From positions 1 through 54,142 of the IMG/VR virus record IMGVR_UViG_3300007623_000010: a DNA stretch of 54,142 nt, one strand, 5' to 3'. The translations under genes were made by a program, and so were the position numbers. The notes under the pieces are model-generated. The model saw only the letters and a program-made list of their open reading frames with translations, had not been told where the DNA came from and made no database searches. Positions 32,792-40,414 of this stretch are shown one piece after another. This DNA comes from a virus. The first letter of the stretch is position 1. The number at the start of each line of letters is the position of its first letter.

Positions 32792-33096
32792 TGTTTGAAC
32801 TTCATATAACTTGCAGTAAGGATATCGACGAACTACATATCAATTTCAGTGACGGTACTGTTGTTACTTCAAATAATCCTACTGATAAGAAACGAAATAA
32901 AGATGAAAAGTCTAATAAAGGAACTGATTCAGAAAAACCAAAAAGTAGAAGTACTGCGCCAGCTAGAAAAGAACAAGTCTTAGATACTGACGTTGATTTT
33001 GGTGGAGTATCACAAGAAGTTGTCGAAAAACCAGTAATTGGTGGTGACGAAAGACCAGTAAAAATCGCTGAAGAATTACAAAACTTCGATTTCTAA
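32791..33096 (+). CDS. Small paralogue B with C-terminal aromatic tail
   Basis: This 101-residue protein is built like its neighbour: beta hairpin (LHINFSDGTVV), a long lysine/serine-rich linker and the C-terminus RPVKIAEELQNFDF. It starts at the TAATG overlap with gene A. The pair looks like a tandem duplication with diverged linkers. Function unknown. Confidence 0.6.
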   Translation: MFELHITCSKDIDELHINFSDGTVVTSNNPTDKKRNKDEKSNKGTDSEKPKSRSTAPARKEQVLDTDVDFGGVSQEVVEKPVIGGDERPVKIAEELQNFDF

Positions 33097-33103
33097 TAAA
33101 ATA

Positions 33104-33125
33104 TTAACTAAACATTTAGTATAAT
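33104..33125 (+). promoter_or_regulatory. TTAA-N12-TATAAT promoter for ParM-like gene
   Basis: TTAACT at 33104 is 16 bp before TATAAT (33120-33125). The gene starts 32 bp later. Confidence 0.6.
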
Positions 33126-33157
33126 TATCTTGAACTTTAAATAAAGGTAAAACAGAA

Positions 33158-34114
33158 ATGAAAAACATCCTCGGAATTGACATTGGCTTTGGAGACGTAA
33201 AGGTGACTTTCGGTACATCCGATGGTAACATCTCAAAGCAATTCAAATTCACAAGCACAATCGGAATCACTAAACGCAATGAACACGTTTCTGATTCACG
33301 TATCTATGACTATAAGGAACATAGTTACTACGTTGGTGAAAACGCTCTACATCTTCCAAGCGAAAACTTGATTGATATAACTGACTATAAAAATCTAGAG
33401 TATTATGCTCCACTATTCTTGTTCCATGTAATTAAACAGACTGGTTTTAATCCAGATATTATTGTTTCTGGTCTCTCAAAGGCACAGATCGAAAATTCTG
33501 GTCACTTTAAAGAAGGTCTAATGAACTTCACAGTGAACGGCGAAAACTTTAAATACGACGAAGTTTATATTCTTCCACAAGGTGCTGGATCGAAGCTTAC
33601 CATTGACAAATTTGGTAATAACTTCCCGCATCCTCAACAAGAATTTACTGGTACGACATCTTTCGTAGGCTGTGATATTGGTTTTAATACACTTGATATG
33701 TTCTTAGTCACTGATGGTAAAACATCGCCAAACTTGTTTGAAGGCATTGAGCGTGAAGGTGTTATGAAAATTGCTACATTGGTTGCTAAGAAAGTCAAAG
33801 AGCTTCATGGTCGCCAAATCACTCTTCACGAAGCTAAAGAAATCATTGATACAGGTATCTATAAACTTCGAGGTCAAAAACACCCGTTTAAAGATTTTGT
33901 CGACGAAGTTAAAAAATCATATCTTAAAGAACTATTAGCATTGGTTGAAAACAAATACGGTAAAATTCTGGACAAATGTGATTTTATCTCGCTAAGTGGT
34001 GGTGGCTCAACTATCTTTAAATCAACTGACGACGGGTTCATTCGTGTTCCAAAAACTAAACATGAATATTACAATTCAATCGGGTTCAAACTCTTCGGTG
34101 ATACAAAAGCATGA
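33158..34114 (+). CDS. ParM/StbA-like actin-family ATPase
   Basis: This 318-residue protein has the actin-fold nucleotide motifs: GIDIGFGDVKV (phosphate 1), VGCDIGFNTLDM (phosphate 2) and ISLSGGGST (adenosine motif). Length and order match plasmid ParM and phage actin-like proteins, which form filaments that move DNA or organise replication. No ParR gene is obvious; a 39-codon ORF overlaps its stop. It has its own promoter and ribosome site (aaaggtaaaac). Confidence 0.8.
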   Translation: MKNILGIDIGFGDVKVTFGTSDGNISKQFKFTSTIGITKRNEHVSDSRIYDYKEHSYYVGENALHLPSENLIDITDYKNLEYYAPLFLFHVIKQTGFNPDIIVSGLSKAQIENSGHFKEGLMNFTVNGENFKYDEVYILPQGAGSKLTIDKFGNNFPHPQQEFTGTTSFVGCDIGFNTLDMFLVTDGKTSPNLFEGIEREGVMKIATLVAKKVKELHGRQITLHEAKEIIDTGIYKLRGQKHPFKDFVDEVKKSYLKELLALVENKYGKILDKCDFISLSGGGSTIFKSTDDGFIRVPKTKHEYYNSIGFKLFGDTKA

Positions 34115-34230
34115 ACCCGGTAATTACCGTAGATAGGGAGGATCTCACTGTTACATACAGTGATCCTCTAACTTTGGAGACAATTAAGGTAAGGCATAAA
34201 ACATGGAAGTGCCAGCGATCCAATATATGA
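34111..34230 (+). CDS. Tiny ORF overlapping ParM-like gene stop
   Basis: The ATG overlaps the ParM stop as ATGA and encodes 39 residues (MNPVITVDREDLTVTYSDP at the start). The 3' half overlaps the next gene in another frame. It contains a hairpin (GGA and TCACTG arms around 34139-34167) that may matter as RNA instead. It could be an adaptor peptide for the actin, but this is weak. Confidence 0.35.
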   Translation: MNPVITVDREDLTVTYSDPLTLETIKVRHKTWKCQRSNI

Positions 34231-34466
34231 TTCATGGCAATCAAGTGTTATCCGTCATCGATATCGGTGGCGGGTATTGCGTACTTGCTGGAGATATGAT
34301 TCGCACGAATGGTTCAACGTTATTTGACTCGAAAAACGATGCAATGTACGCAAAATTGTTATATGAACTCGAAAGAGGAAAGGACCTCCGAAAATATAAG
34401 TCTTCGAAATACTACAAATACTATATCGAACGCTTGAAAAAAGAGAATCCAGAATATTTAATTTGA
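34203..34466 (+). CDS. Small unknown protein after ParM-like gene
   Basis: This 87-residue protein has a beta-rich start (MEVPAIQYMIHGNQVLSVIDIGGGYCVLAGD) and a basic, Tyr-rich helical end (YKSSKYYKYYIERLKK). It might bind DNA, so a ParR-like adaptor role is conceivable given its position, but no ribbon-helix-helix motif is clear. Upstream ggtaaggcataaaac is a weak ribosome site. Confidence 0.5.
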   Translation: MEVPAIQYMIHGNQVLSVIDIGGGYCVLAGDMIRTNGSTLFDSKNDAMYAKLLYELERGKDLRKYKSSKYYKYYIERLKKENPEYLI

Positions 34467-34483
34467 AAAAAATGAAAAAAAGT

Positions 34484-34513
34484 GTTTACTTTCTCTGAAA
34501 GCTATTGTATAAT
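34484..34513 (+). promoter_or_regulatory. Early promoter module A
   Basis: GTTTAC 34484-34489 and TATAAT 34508-34513, followed by AGCTCTATCA. Nearly identical over about 48 bp to module B at 34709. Confidence 0.8.
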
Positions 34514-34544
34514 AGCTCTATCATTAAACAAATGGATAAAAATC

Positions 34545-34691
34545 ATGACAAACACATTCACATTTGACATCGATCACAATACCACTATTGACCAACTTCT
34601 TACATACCTTTCACAAAATAATTTAACTCTAATCTCAATTAACCCTCAACCTGACCTACCACTGCCTTCAATAACTGTCAAACACAAATAA
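34545..34691 (+). CDS. Small ORF downstream of promoter A
   Basis: The 48-residue ORF starts MTNTFTFDIDHNTTIDQLL. It is an early-expressed peptide with its own promoter, unknown function, and a weak ribosome site (tggataaaaatc). Typical of rapidly evolving host-takeover genes. Confidence 0.5.
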   Translation: MTNTFTFDIDHNTTIDQLLTYLSQNNLTLISINPQPDLPLPSITVKHK

Positions 34692-34708
34692 AAAAATTCA
34701 AAAAAAGT

Positions 34709-34738
34709 GTTTACTTTCTCTGAAAGCTATTGTATAAT
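34709..34738 (+). promoter_or_regulatory. Early promoter module B
   Basis: GTTTAC 34709-34714 and TATAAT 34733-34738, then AGATCTATCA and a leader shared with module C (AATGAAGAAAAGAGAGAT). Confidence 0.8.
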
Positions 34739-34773
34739 AGATCTATCAAATGAAGAAAAGAGAGATATTTGAC

Positions 34774-34983
34774 ATGAAAAACTACACTCTACGCAAAATC
34801 GAAAAGCTGGCTTCTGAATTGGCTCACCTATTAGAAGATAACAAAGCTGCTGGTTTTCATTGGAATACCAAAGAAAATGGTATCAAAGCCGAAGAGAAAT
34901 TCATCGAAGAGCTTTTGGATTTAGCATTCTCTGCCGATATGACGATCGAAACCGATTTGCAGAAAGATGAAATTTTTGGATAA
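34774..34983 (+). CDS. Small early protein
   Basis: This 69-residue protein (MKNYTLRKIEKLASELAHLL onward) starts at ATG 34774. An in-frame ATG at 34750 belongs to the shared leader, and gagagat serves as ribosome site for the later ATG. Helical and charged. Function unknown. Confidence 0.55.
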   Translation: MKNYTLRKIEKLASELAHLLEDNKAAGFHWNTKENGIKAEEKFIEELLDLAFSADMTIETDLQKDEIFG

Positions 34984-34988
34984 AAACT

Positions 34989-35017
34989 GTTTACAATCAC
35001 GACCGAAGTGATATAAT
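34989..35017 (+). promoter_or_regulatory. Early promoter module C
   Basis: GTTTAC 34989-34994 and TATAAT 35012-35017, then AGTTCTATCA and the same leader as module B. Confidence 0.75.
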
Positions 35018-35052
35018 AGTTCTATCAAATGAAGAAAAGAGAGATTCTTGTC

Positions 35053-35460
35053 ATGATTAAACTTACTTTCAAAAACCGTTCAAGCGACGCTTACAAGTTC
35101 ACTACTACGGACGCCAACTGCCCAGAGGTTTTAGAGCTCAAAGAGACAGTTAAAGAAAGAAATGCTCAAATTCGTGAAAGGATGATGCGCTTCAACCCAA
35201 ATAAAAAGTTCATCAAACAATACCGTATTCGCATTCGTCCACGTGGTCCTCGCAACGGCAACTACCACGACACTCCAAAGGCTAATGCTACTCACTTCGA
35301 TATCTACTGCGATCAATACGAACGTCGTACTTACGCTTACCAAAAGTTTTGTGATAAAGCGTTTGCATCTCTTCTAATGGTTCAAAAAGAGTACGGACAC
35401 AATAGCGAAGTAGCTAGAGCCGCTTTGCGCGAATACCGAGATGCAGTCGATAATTACTAA
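35053..35460 (+). CDS. Basic early protein, unknown
   Basis: This 135-residue protein is rich in Arg and Lys (KQYRIRIRPRGPRNGNYHD) and has a helical C-terminus. I place the start at ATG 35053; the ATG at 35029 lies in the leader copied from module B. The basic centre suggests nucleic-acid binding. Probably a host-takeover protein. Confidence 0.55.
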   Translation: MIKLTFKNRSSDAYKFTTTDANCPEVLELKETVKERNAQIRERMMRFNPNKKFIKQYRIRIRPRGPRNGNYHDTPKANATHFDIYCDQYERRTYAYQKFCDKAFASLLMVQKEYGHNSEVARAALREYRDAVDNY

Positions 35461-35514
35461 AAATTATTGATGAAATAAATAAACGTAATAATCTTTATAA
35501 ACAAGGAGAAAAAA

Positions 35515-35619
35515 TTGAAAAGGCGCCCAATTGTGTTTACAACAGTCCCACGAATTCGTACTAAGCCAGTAGAAGGTCTACCGAGATCAATTCTAAAAAG
35601 TTTAAGCAAAACACAATAA
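35515..35619 (+). CDS. Tiny basic peptide with strong ribosome site
   Basis: TTG at 35515 follows acaaggagaaaaaa, the best ribosome site in the region. It encodes 34 residues (KRRPIVFTTVPRIRTKPVEG near the start) with about eight Lys/Arg. It fills most of the gap between the 35053 gene and gene 45. It may be an early inhibitor peptide. Confidence 0.45.
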   Translation: MKRRPIVFTTVPRIRTKPVEGLPRSILKSLSKTQ

Positions 35620-35639
35620 TGCAAAAAATATTAATTTTT

Positions 35640-35661
35640 TTAATAACATCTTTGTTATAAT
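35640..35661 (+). promoter_or_regulatory. TTAA-N12-TATAAT promoter for clamp gene
   Basis: TTAATA at 35640 is 16 bp before TATAAT (35656-35661), extended -10 TGT. Confidence 0.6.
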
Positions 35662-35691
35662 TGACTGAGTAAATAAAAGAAAGGAAGGAAA

Positions 35692-36396
35692 ATGTTTAAT
35701 AAAAATGTAACCGAAGTATTGTCACAAATCAATGGCATTACGGACTCAGTTATTCTCAAATATCCCGTTACAGTCGCGGTATCTGAGTCTCAAGATATGA
35801 TGGTGTATGCTGACATTTCTAAGCTGGACTCAGATCCCTTTGGTGATATTGGTTTGATGAATTCACTAAGTGACTTTTTGAATTTGTTTAAATTGTTCCC
35901 TGAAGATCGTAATATTGAAATCGATGGCAATACTATCAATGTATCAAGCGGAAGTACATCTTCATCGTATATTGTAGATAATGTCGCTTTGATGGACGCT
36001 TACGACAAGTCACCTGAACAGTTTGATAAAACTGAAGCCGTGCCAAGTGTCGCAAGTTTTAGTATTTCTGTAGAAGATATTAAAAATATCAAATCAGCAA
36101 CCGGCGTCTTTAAAGATCTATCAGAGGTATTGATTACTTCACAAGATGGTGACATTAAGGTATCACTTGGAGCAACGAACAAGTTCAACGCTAAAAGTAA
36201 TACGTACTCCGTGACTAAAAGTGCGACAACTTCAAAAGAATTTGAAATTAAAATTCCAGTTGATAACTTTAAAATGCTGCCAGTTTCTGATTACACTGTT
36301 GAGGTAAAATACAACTCAGCCCGTGATTCTTATCGCATTCTATTGATTAACGACTCACTTGAAGGATTTAAAGTTCTTATGAGTGTAAAAGTTTAG
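35692..36396 (+). CDS. 45: Sliding clamp
   Basis: This 234-residue protein (T4 gp45: 228) matches in length and pattern: two related beta-rich domains, an early clamp strand set, FPEDRNIEIDGNTINVSSGSTSSSYIV, SFSISVEDIKNI, and NFKMLPVSDYTVEVKY aligning with T4 NMKMQPGNYKLLLWA. It forms the trimeric ring that holds polymerase and late transcription complexes on DNA. It is 30 kb from its loader gene 44. Ribosome site gaaaggaaggaaa. Confidence 0.82.
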   Translation: MFNKNVTEVLSQINGITDSVILKYPVTVAVSESQDMMVYADISKLDSDPFGDIGLMNSLSDFLNLFKLFPEDRNIEIDGNTINVSSGSTSSSYIVDNVALMDAYDKSPEQFDKTEAVPSVASFSISVEDIKNIKSATGVFKDLSEVLITSQDGDIKVSLGATNKFNAKSNTYSVTKSATTSKEFEIKIPVDNFKMLPVSDYTVEVKYNSARDSYRILLINDSLEGFKVLMSVKV

Positions 36397-36413
36397 TAAA
36401 AAACGTCTATGAA

Positions 36414-36421
36414 TATAAATA
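36414..36421 (+). promoter_or_regulatory. Late promoter
   Basis: TATAAATA lies 54 bp upstream of the capsid-tagged 36475 gene. Confidence 0.65.
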
Positions 36422-36474
36422 TAAAGTATAGAATTTAGTGTTCTACAATTTATATAATAGAGGAAAATAACAAA

Positions 36475-36711
36475 ATGAATTTCAGAAATTTCTTATCAGA
36501 AAACAAAAATAAAGAAAAAGCCGTAGGCAATGTTGCTAAAAGCTTAGGGTGGAAAGAAGTTGATGGTGGTTATGAAGACAAAAACGGAAACCGTTTGATT
36601 TACGTTGACCCTGGTAAATTTGCAGTATCAAGTAAATCAGGACAGACTATCATCCCGCCTAAACCATTTATGACGTTTGACGATATTTCTAAAGCAATAA
36701 AAGATTTATAA
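36475..36711 (+). CDS. Small capsid-tagged protein
   Basis: This 78-residue protein begins MNFRNFLSEN (L-S-E site at 7-9, aligned with the T4 tag). The body has GYEDKNGNRLIYVDPGKFAVSSKSG, a small beta fold. Late promoter upstream. A candidate injected internal protein. Its stop overlaps another TATAAATA. Confidence 0.6.
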   Translation: MNFRNFLSENKNKEKAVGNVAKSLGWKEVDGGYEDKNGNRLIYVDPGKFAVSSKSGQTIIPPKPFMTFDDISKAIKDL

Positions 36712-36762
36712 ATAAATTTAGAATATGGGTAATTATTAAGTGAAATAATATTATAATTACCC
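36707..36762 (+). promoter_or_regulatory. Leader region of gene 32: promoters and hairpin
   Basis: Late TATAAATA at 36707-36714. Middle-like TTAAGT at 36736 lies 16 bp before TATAAT (36752-36757). A perfect 10-bp inverted repeat (36727-36736 with 36753-36762) overlaps the latter. T4 gp32 represses its own translation at a structured leader; here the long A-rich leader (36763-36848) may play that role. Confidence 0.5.
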
Positions 36763-36848
36763 TGTTCTTTGGCAATAACGCCATTTTGAATATGTCCGCA
36801 AAGACAATAAAATAGTGAAACATTTCGATTAAAATTAGGAGAATATAT

Positions 36849-37787
36849 ATGATCGACGCAAGCGCATTTAACTTCGACGCAATGAAAGAAGCAGTAGGTG
36901 TAGACCCTTTCGCAGATAAAACTAACAAGTACGCATCTGACGACCGATTCTACAAATTGACTAAAGACAAAGACGGCAATGGCGCCGCACTTATCCGATT
37001 CCTTCCAGATTCTGAGAAAGGAATGATCCAAAAAATGTTCAAAATCAATACGACAATTACTAAAAATGGTAAGAAGCGTTTTGTTTCTGAATTCTCACCA
37101 TCTACTATCGGTCAACCATGTCCATTCCAAGAAGAGTGGCAGAAACTTTGGAACGCCGGTGATAAAGAAAATTCACGTACATTTGGCCGTGGCGTAAAAT
37201 ACATCGCCAATATTAAAGTAATTAAAGACCCAGCTAATCCAGCAAATGAAGGCAAAATCTTCTTGTTTGAAATGTCTGGCGCTATGAAAGACAAAATCCA
37301 GCAAGCAGTTGATCCAGCAGAATCTGACCGTGCGCTTGGTGCTGAACCTAAGCAGTTGTTCAATCCACTAGCAGGCAATTCTTTCAGACTTGTAAGTAAG
37401 AAAGGTGCTAATGGCTTCATTAACTATGATACATCAGAAGTTATCAACGAAGTAACTTCAATTTATGATTCTGTTGAAGCAGCTTTGGAAGATATTCGAT
37501 CTAATACCTATAAGCTATCGGATCTACTAAAACCTGAAGCATTCATGACATACGAAGAACTTCAGAAAAAACTTCAGTGGGTAACATTTGCTGATCAGGA
37601 AGTTGTTCAACCAACAACTGCACCAACATTGACTGCTGAAGTTGCTCCAGCGCCTGCACAGGTTGCAGAAGTTCAGCCCGCAGTTGCTCAAGTTGCAGCG
37701 GCACAACCTGAACCAGCTCAGCCTGCTCCTGCACCCGCTCCATCATCAAGTGCAAGTCTAGATGACCTATTGAACGGGCTAGTGTAA
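36849..37787 (+). CDS. 32: Single-stranded DNA-binding protein
   Basis: This 312-residue protein matches T4 gp32: GNGAALIRFLPDS, KKNG-like region, YIANIKVIKDPANPANEGKIFLFEM, and an acidic end with SSSSASLDDLLNGLV like the T4 SSSADDTDLDDLLNDL. It coats ssDNA and recruits other proteins by its C-terminus. The T4 zinc ligands (His64, Cys77, Cys87, Cys90) are mostly gone: only one Cys remains, in QPCPFQEEW, so the fold is probably zinc-free. An Ala/Pro/Gln-rich linker of about 45 residues precedes the tail. Confidence 0.88.
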   Translation: MIDASAFNFDAMKEAVGVDPFADKTNKYASDDRFYKLTKDKDGNGAALIRFLPDSEKGMIQKMFKINTTITKNGKKRFVSEFSPSTIGQPCPFQEEWQKLWNAGDKENSRTFGRGVKYIANIKVIKDPANPANEGKIFLFEMSGAMKDKIQQAVDPAESDRALGAEPKQLFNPLAGNSFRLVSKKGANGFINYDTSEVINEVTSIYDSVEAALEDIRSNTYKLSDLLKPEAFMTYEELQKKLQWVTFADQEVVQPTTAPTLTAEVAPAPAQVAEVQPAVAQVAAAQPEPAQPAPAPAPSSSASLDDLLNGLV

Positions 37788-37801
37788 GACTTCGGTCTTA
37801 C
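37784..37801 (+). terminator. UUCG hairpin after gene 32
   Basis: GTAAGAC and GTCTTAC arms enclose TTCG, a very stable tetraloop, right at the gene 32 stop. No T tract follows, so it may protect the mRNA 3' end rather than terminate. Confidence 0.6.
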
Positions 37802-37819
37802 CTTCCCTAGGAGGTTGCT

Positions 37820-38923
37820 ATGATACTTATAGATTTCAGTTCGATTATACATCGAATGATACATACTTCGGTTGCTTCAATAAAGCCGAATAAAAAGGAT
37901 GGAAAGTATGTTACTTCTGAATTCATTGGATTGACGAAGTACTACATTCTTCAAGATTTGTTTGGCATCAAACAGGAGCACGAGGCAAAGTTCGGCAACT
38001 TAGTTATCTGTCTAGATAAATCAGCAAATGGTTACTGGCGTAAAGATGTTTACGCTGGTTACAAATCAAGTCGCAAAAAAGGTCGTGATGAATCGGAAAT
38101 TAACTTTGGCGAAGTGTTCAAAGAAATTGACGAATTGATCGAGCAAATCAAAAATAACCTTCCTTGGAAAGTTATTGAAGTACCTAAGGCTGAAGCTGAC
38201 GACATTATGCTTGTATTAGCGAAAGAATACAACAAATACGAAAATGTTTTAATTCATTCGCCAGATAAGGATATGATTCAAGCACAGCGTGATAACGACA
38301 CAGTATTCCAATATTCGGCTCTAACTAAAAAATGGCTAGTACCCGAAAACAAACATGATCATATGGATCATTGGATTATGGAACACGTGTGTCTTGGTGA
38401 TGCTTCTGATGATGTCCCGAAAGTAGTTGATGGAACAGAATTTAGCAAAAACTTTGTGCAACATTTGTCTGATGCAGGATATAACATCAAAGACCCAATG
38501 GAGTTTAAGGCTGCACCAATATCTTCTGATATTAAAAAGCAGATGATTGAATCTTTCGATGTTTATAAACTGAATCGTAAAGGCGAATCAACTGGTGTTA
38601 AAGACATCTACAAAGATATAAAATTCGGTCCAGCGACACTTAAGAAAAAGGTTGCAGAACATGGCTCATTAGATGCTTGGCTCGATTCACATCCTTTGTA
38701 TCGCAAAAACTATGACAGAAACTTTACGCTTGTTATGGCTGAAGGTATTCCCTCCAACATTTGGAATGAAATTATTCTACAGTATAAGCAAGCACGAGCA
38801 GAATACAACAATAAAGAATTTGAGGAATATTTAAATAAAAATGAATTAAAATCTATATTAATGGATTTGCCCTCAATCTTTAAAGTTGACCGTGAACTTA
38901 CCGCAGAAGATTTCGGCTGGTAA
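37820..38923 (+). CDS. rnh: RNase H (5'-3' exonuclease, FEN family)
   Basis: This 367-residue protein (T4 Rnh: 305) removes RNA primers. Metal-binding motifs: IDFSSIIHR (first Asp), CLDKSANGYWRKDVYAGYKSSR, EADDIMLVLA, HSPDKDM and GDASDDVPK. The ribosome site (ctaggaggttgct) is strong. It lies beside 32 as in T4. The C-terminus ends AEDFGW, sharing the terminal Trp of polymerase, Agt and the methyltransferase. Confidence 0.9.
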   Translation: MILIDFSSIIHRMIHTSVASIKPNKKDGKYVTSEFIGLTKYYILQDLFGIKQEHEAKFGNLVICLDKSANGYWRKDVYAGYKSSRKKGRDESEINFGEVFKEIDELIEQIKNNLPWKVIEVPKAEADDIMLVLAKEYNKYENVLIHSPDKDMIQAQRDNDTVFQYSALTKKWLVPENKHDHMDHWIMEHVCLGDASDDVPKVVDGTEFSKNFVQHLSDAGYNIKDPMEFKAAPISSDIKKQMIESFDVYKLNRKGESTGVKDIYKDIKFGPATLKKKVAEHGSLDAWLDSHPLYRKNYDRNFTLVMAEGIPSNIWNEIILQYKQARAEYNNKEFEEYLNKNELKSILMDLPSIFKVDRELTAEDFGW

Positions 38924-38943
38924 GATTTACTTGAAGGATAGAT

Positions 38944-39936
38944 ATGTTAGACAGACTAGACATAAAATACTTCAAATTGGCTGTAGGAATGGACAGCATC
39001 GGTAAAGAAACTGATGTTGACATTTCTGCTCGTTGTCCAATTTGTGGCGATAGTCGCAAAAAGAAAAGCGCAAAACGATTACATCTTTATACAAAAGGAA
39101 ATGTAACAAACGTTAACTGTTTTAATGGAGACTGCTCTTGTAAAAATAAAACAGTTTATTCGTTTCTACGCGATTTTTTTCCGGCTTTGTTAGGTCAATA
39201 TAAAAAGGAAAACTTTGGTAACACTATTGAGAAATTAGCTAAAGGCGACACAGAAGATGTCTTTGGCCAATTTAAGAAGGAAGAAAAGAAAGTTACTGAG
39301 GTTTTAATTCACGACCTCTCCCCTTACTTTAAAGATATTTCTAAAGTTCCAGCTGCTTTAGAGTATCTAGAGGGGCGAGGTTATTCCTACAAAGAGCACC
39401 GTTATGGTAAATGGTATTTCGCTGAACAAGATTTAAAGATTGGCGAAACACTCTATCGAACAAATAATTCGCTAGTAATTCCTCTATATTATAATAATCA
39501 AATGTATGGGTTTTATTCGCGCAATATTTATGATAAAACATTTGCCACATATATGCATGATGCAAATATAGGATACAAAATATGGAATTGGTTCAATATT
39601 AAAAAGGATCAACCTGTATTCATTTACGAAGGCATCTTTGACGCTATTGCAGGTGGTCTCCCAAATAGTATTGCACTTATGGGTGCTAAAATACCAGATG
39701 AACGATTAAATGAATTAAAACATCCCGTTTTTGTTCTTGATAACGACAAAACTGGGCTTATAAATAGTCTTAGTTATGCCGAAAAGGGTCATTCTGTTTA
39801 TGTTCAACCAAACAATTTCGTTGAAAAAGACATGAATGAATTATTATTAAACAATGATATTGACGTATCGGATCTAATTCAGAATAATCTTTATAATGGC
39901 ATTGCTGCACAAATAAGAATAAAAGCAAAATTATAA
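38944..39936 (+). CDS. 61: DNA primase
   Basis: This 330-residue protein (T4: 342) has the zinc-binding region CPICGDSRKKK with partner Cys pair (NCFNGDC) and a Toprim-type core (FIYEGIFDAIAGG, then VFVLDNDKTG). It makes RNA primers at the fork with helicase gp41. Ribosome site gaaggatagat; it follows rnh closely. Confidence 0.88.
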   Translation: MLDRLDIKYFKLAVGMDSIGKETDVDISARCPICGDSRKKKSAKRLHLYTKGNVTNVNCFNGDCSCKNKTVYSFLRDFFPALLGQYKKENFGNTIEKLAKGDTEDVFGQFKKEEKKVTEVLIHDLSPYFKDISKVPAALEYLEGRGYSYKEHRYGKWYFAEQDLKIGETLYRTNNSLVIPLYYNNQMYGFYSRNIYDKTFATYMHDANIGYKIWNWFNIKKDQPVFIYEGIFDAIAGGLPNSIALMGAKIPDERLNELKHPVFVLDNDKTGLINSLSYAEKGHSVYVQPNNFVEKDMNELLLNNDIDVSDLIQNNLYNGIAAQIRIKAKL

Positions 39937-39946
39937 GGAGAAGGAA

Positions 39947-40414
39947 TTGTTCTTACAAGCTGGAGACAGGTTGATAAACCTGCAAAATGTTAGTAACATC
40001 AATTTATTGCGAGATCGCAAACGAATAGTTTTTAATATGAATTATAACATTCAAATTAATTCGCGTAATGGAAGTAAATTGATTAGTGATTATGTTTATT
40101 GGGATTGCGACGATAGCAAAGAATTTCAACATAACATGTATAATTTAACCACGAATGAGTATTTTGTCAACAATTTTATTGATAAAATAAATTATGAAGG
40201 TTACATTAATTTAAACGAAATTAGTTCAATTAAGTATAGTTTTAAGAAAAACCGTGTTATATTTAACTTGAGCCACCCAGTTACTTTTACAGATTTTGAT
40301 GGACGAGATAAGATTACATCTGAATTCGTTTACGTTAATTGTAAAGATAGCAAACAGTTTTCTGAATATTCAGAATATATAGAAAAAACATTAGGAGAGA
40401 AGAATGGAAATTAG
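39947..40414 (+). CDS. Unknown protein with duplicated domain
   Basis: This 155-residue protein starts at TTG 39947 behind aaggagaagg. Its two halves look like repeats: INLQNVSNINLLRDRKRIVFNM with KLISDYVYWDCDDSKEF, and INLNEISSIKYSFKKNRVIFNL with KITSEFVYVNCKDSKQF. This is an internal duplication of a beta-rich domain of about 70 residues. It overlaps the dsbA-like gene by 11 bases. Function unknown. Confidence 0.6.
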   Translation: MFLQAGDRLINLQNVSNINLLRDRKRIVFNMNYNIQINSRNGSKLISDYVYWDCDDSKEFQHNMYNLTTNEYFVNNFIDKINYEGYINLNEISSIKYSFKKNRVIFNLSHPVTFTDFDGRDKITSEFVYVNCKDSKQFSEYSEYIEKTLGEKNGN

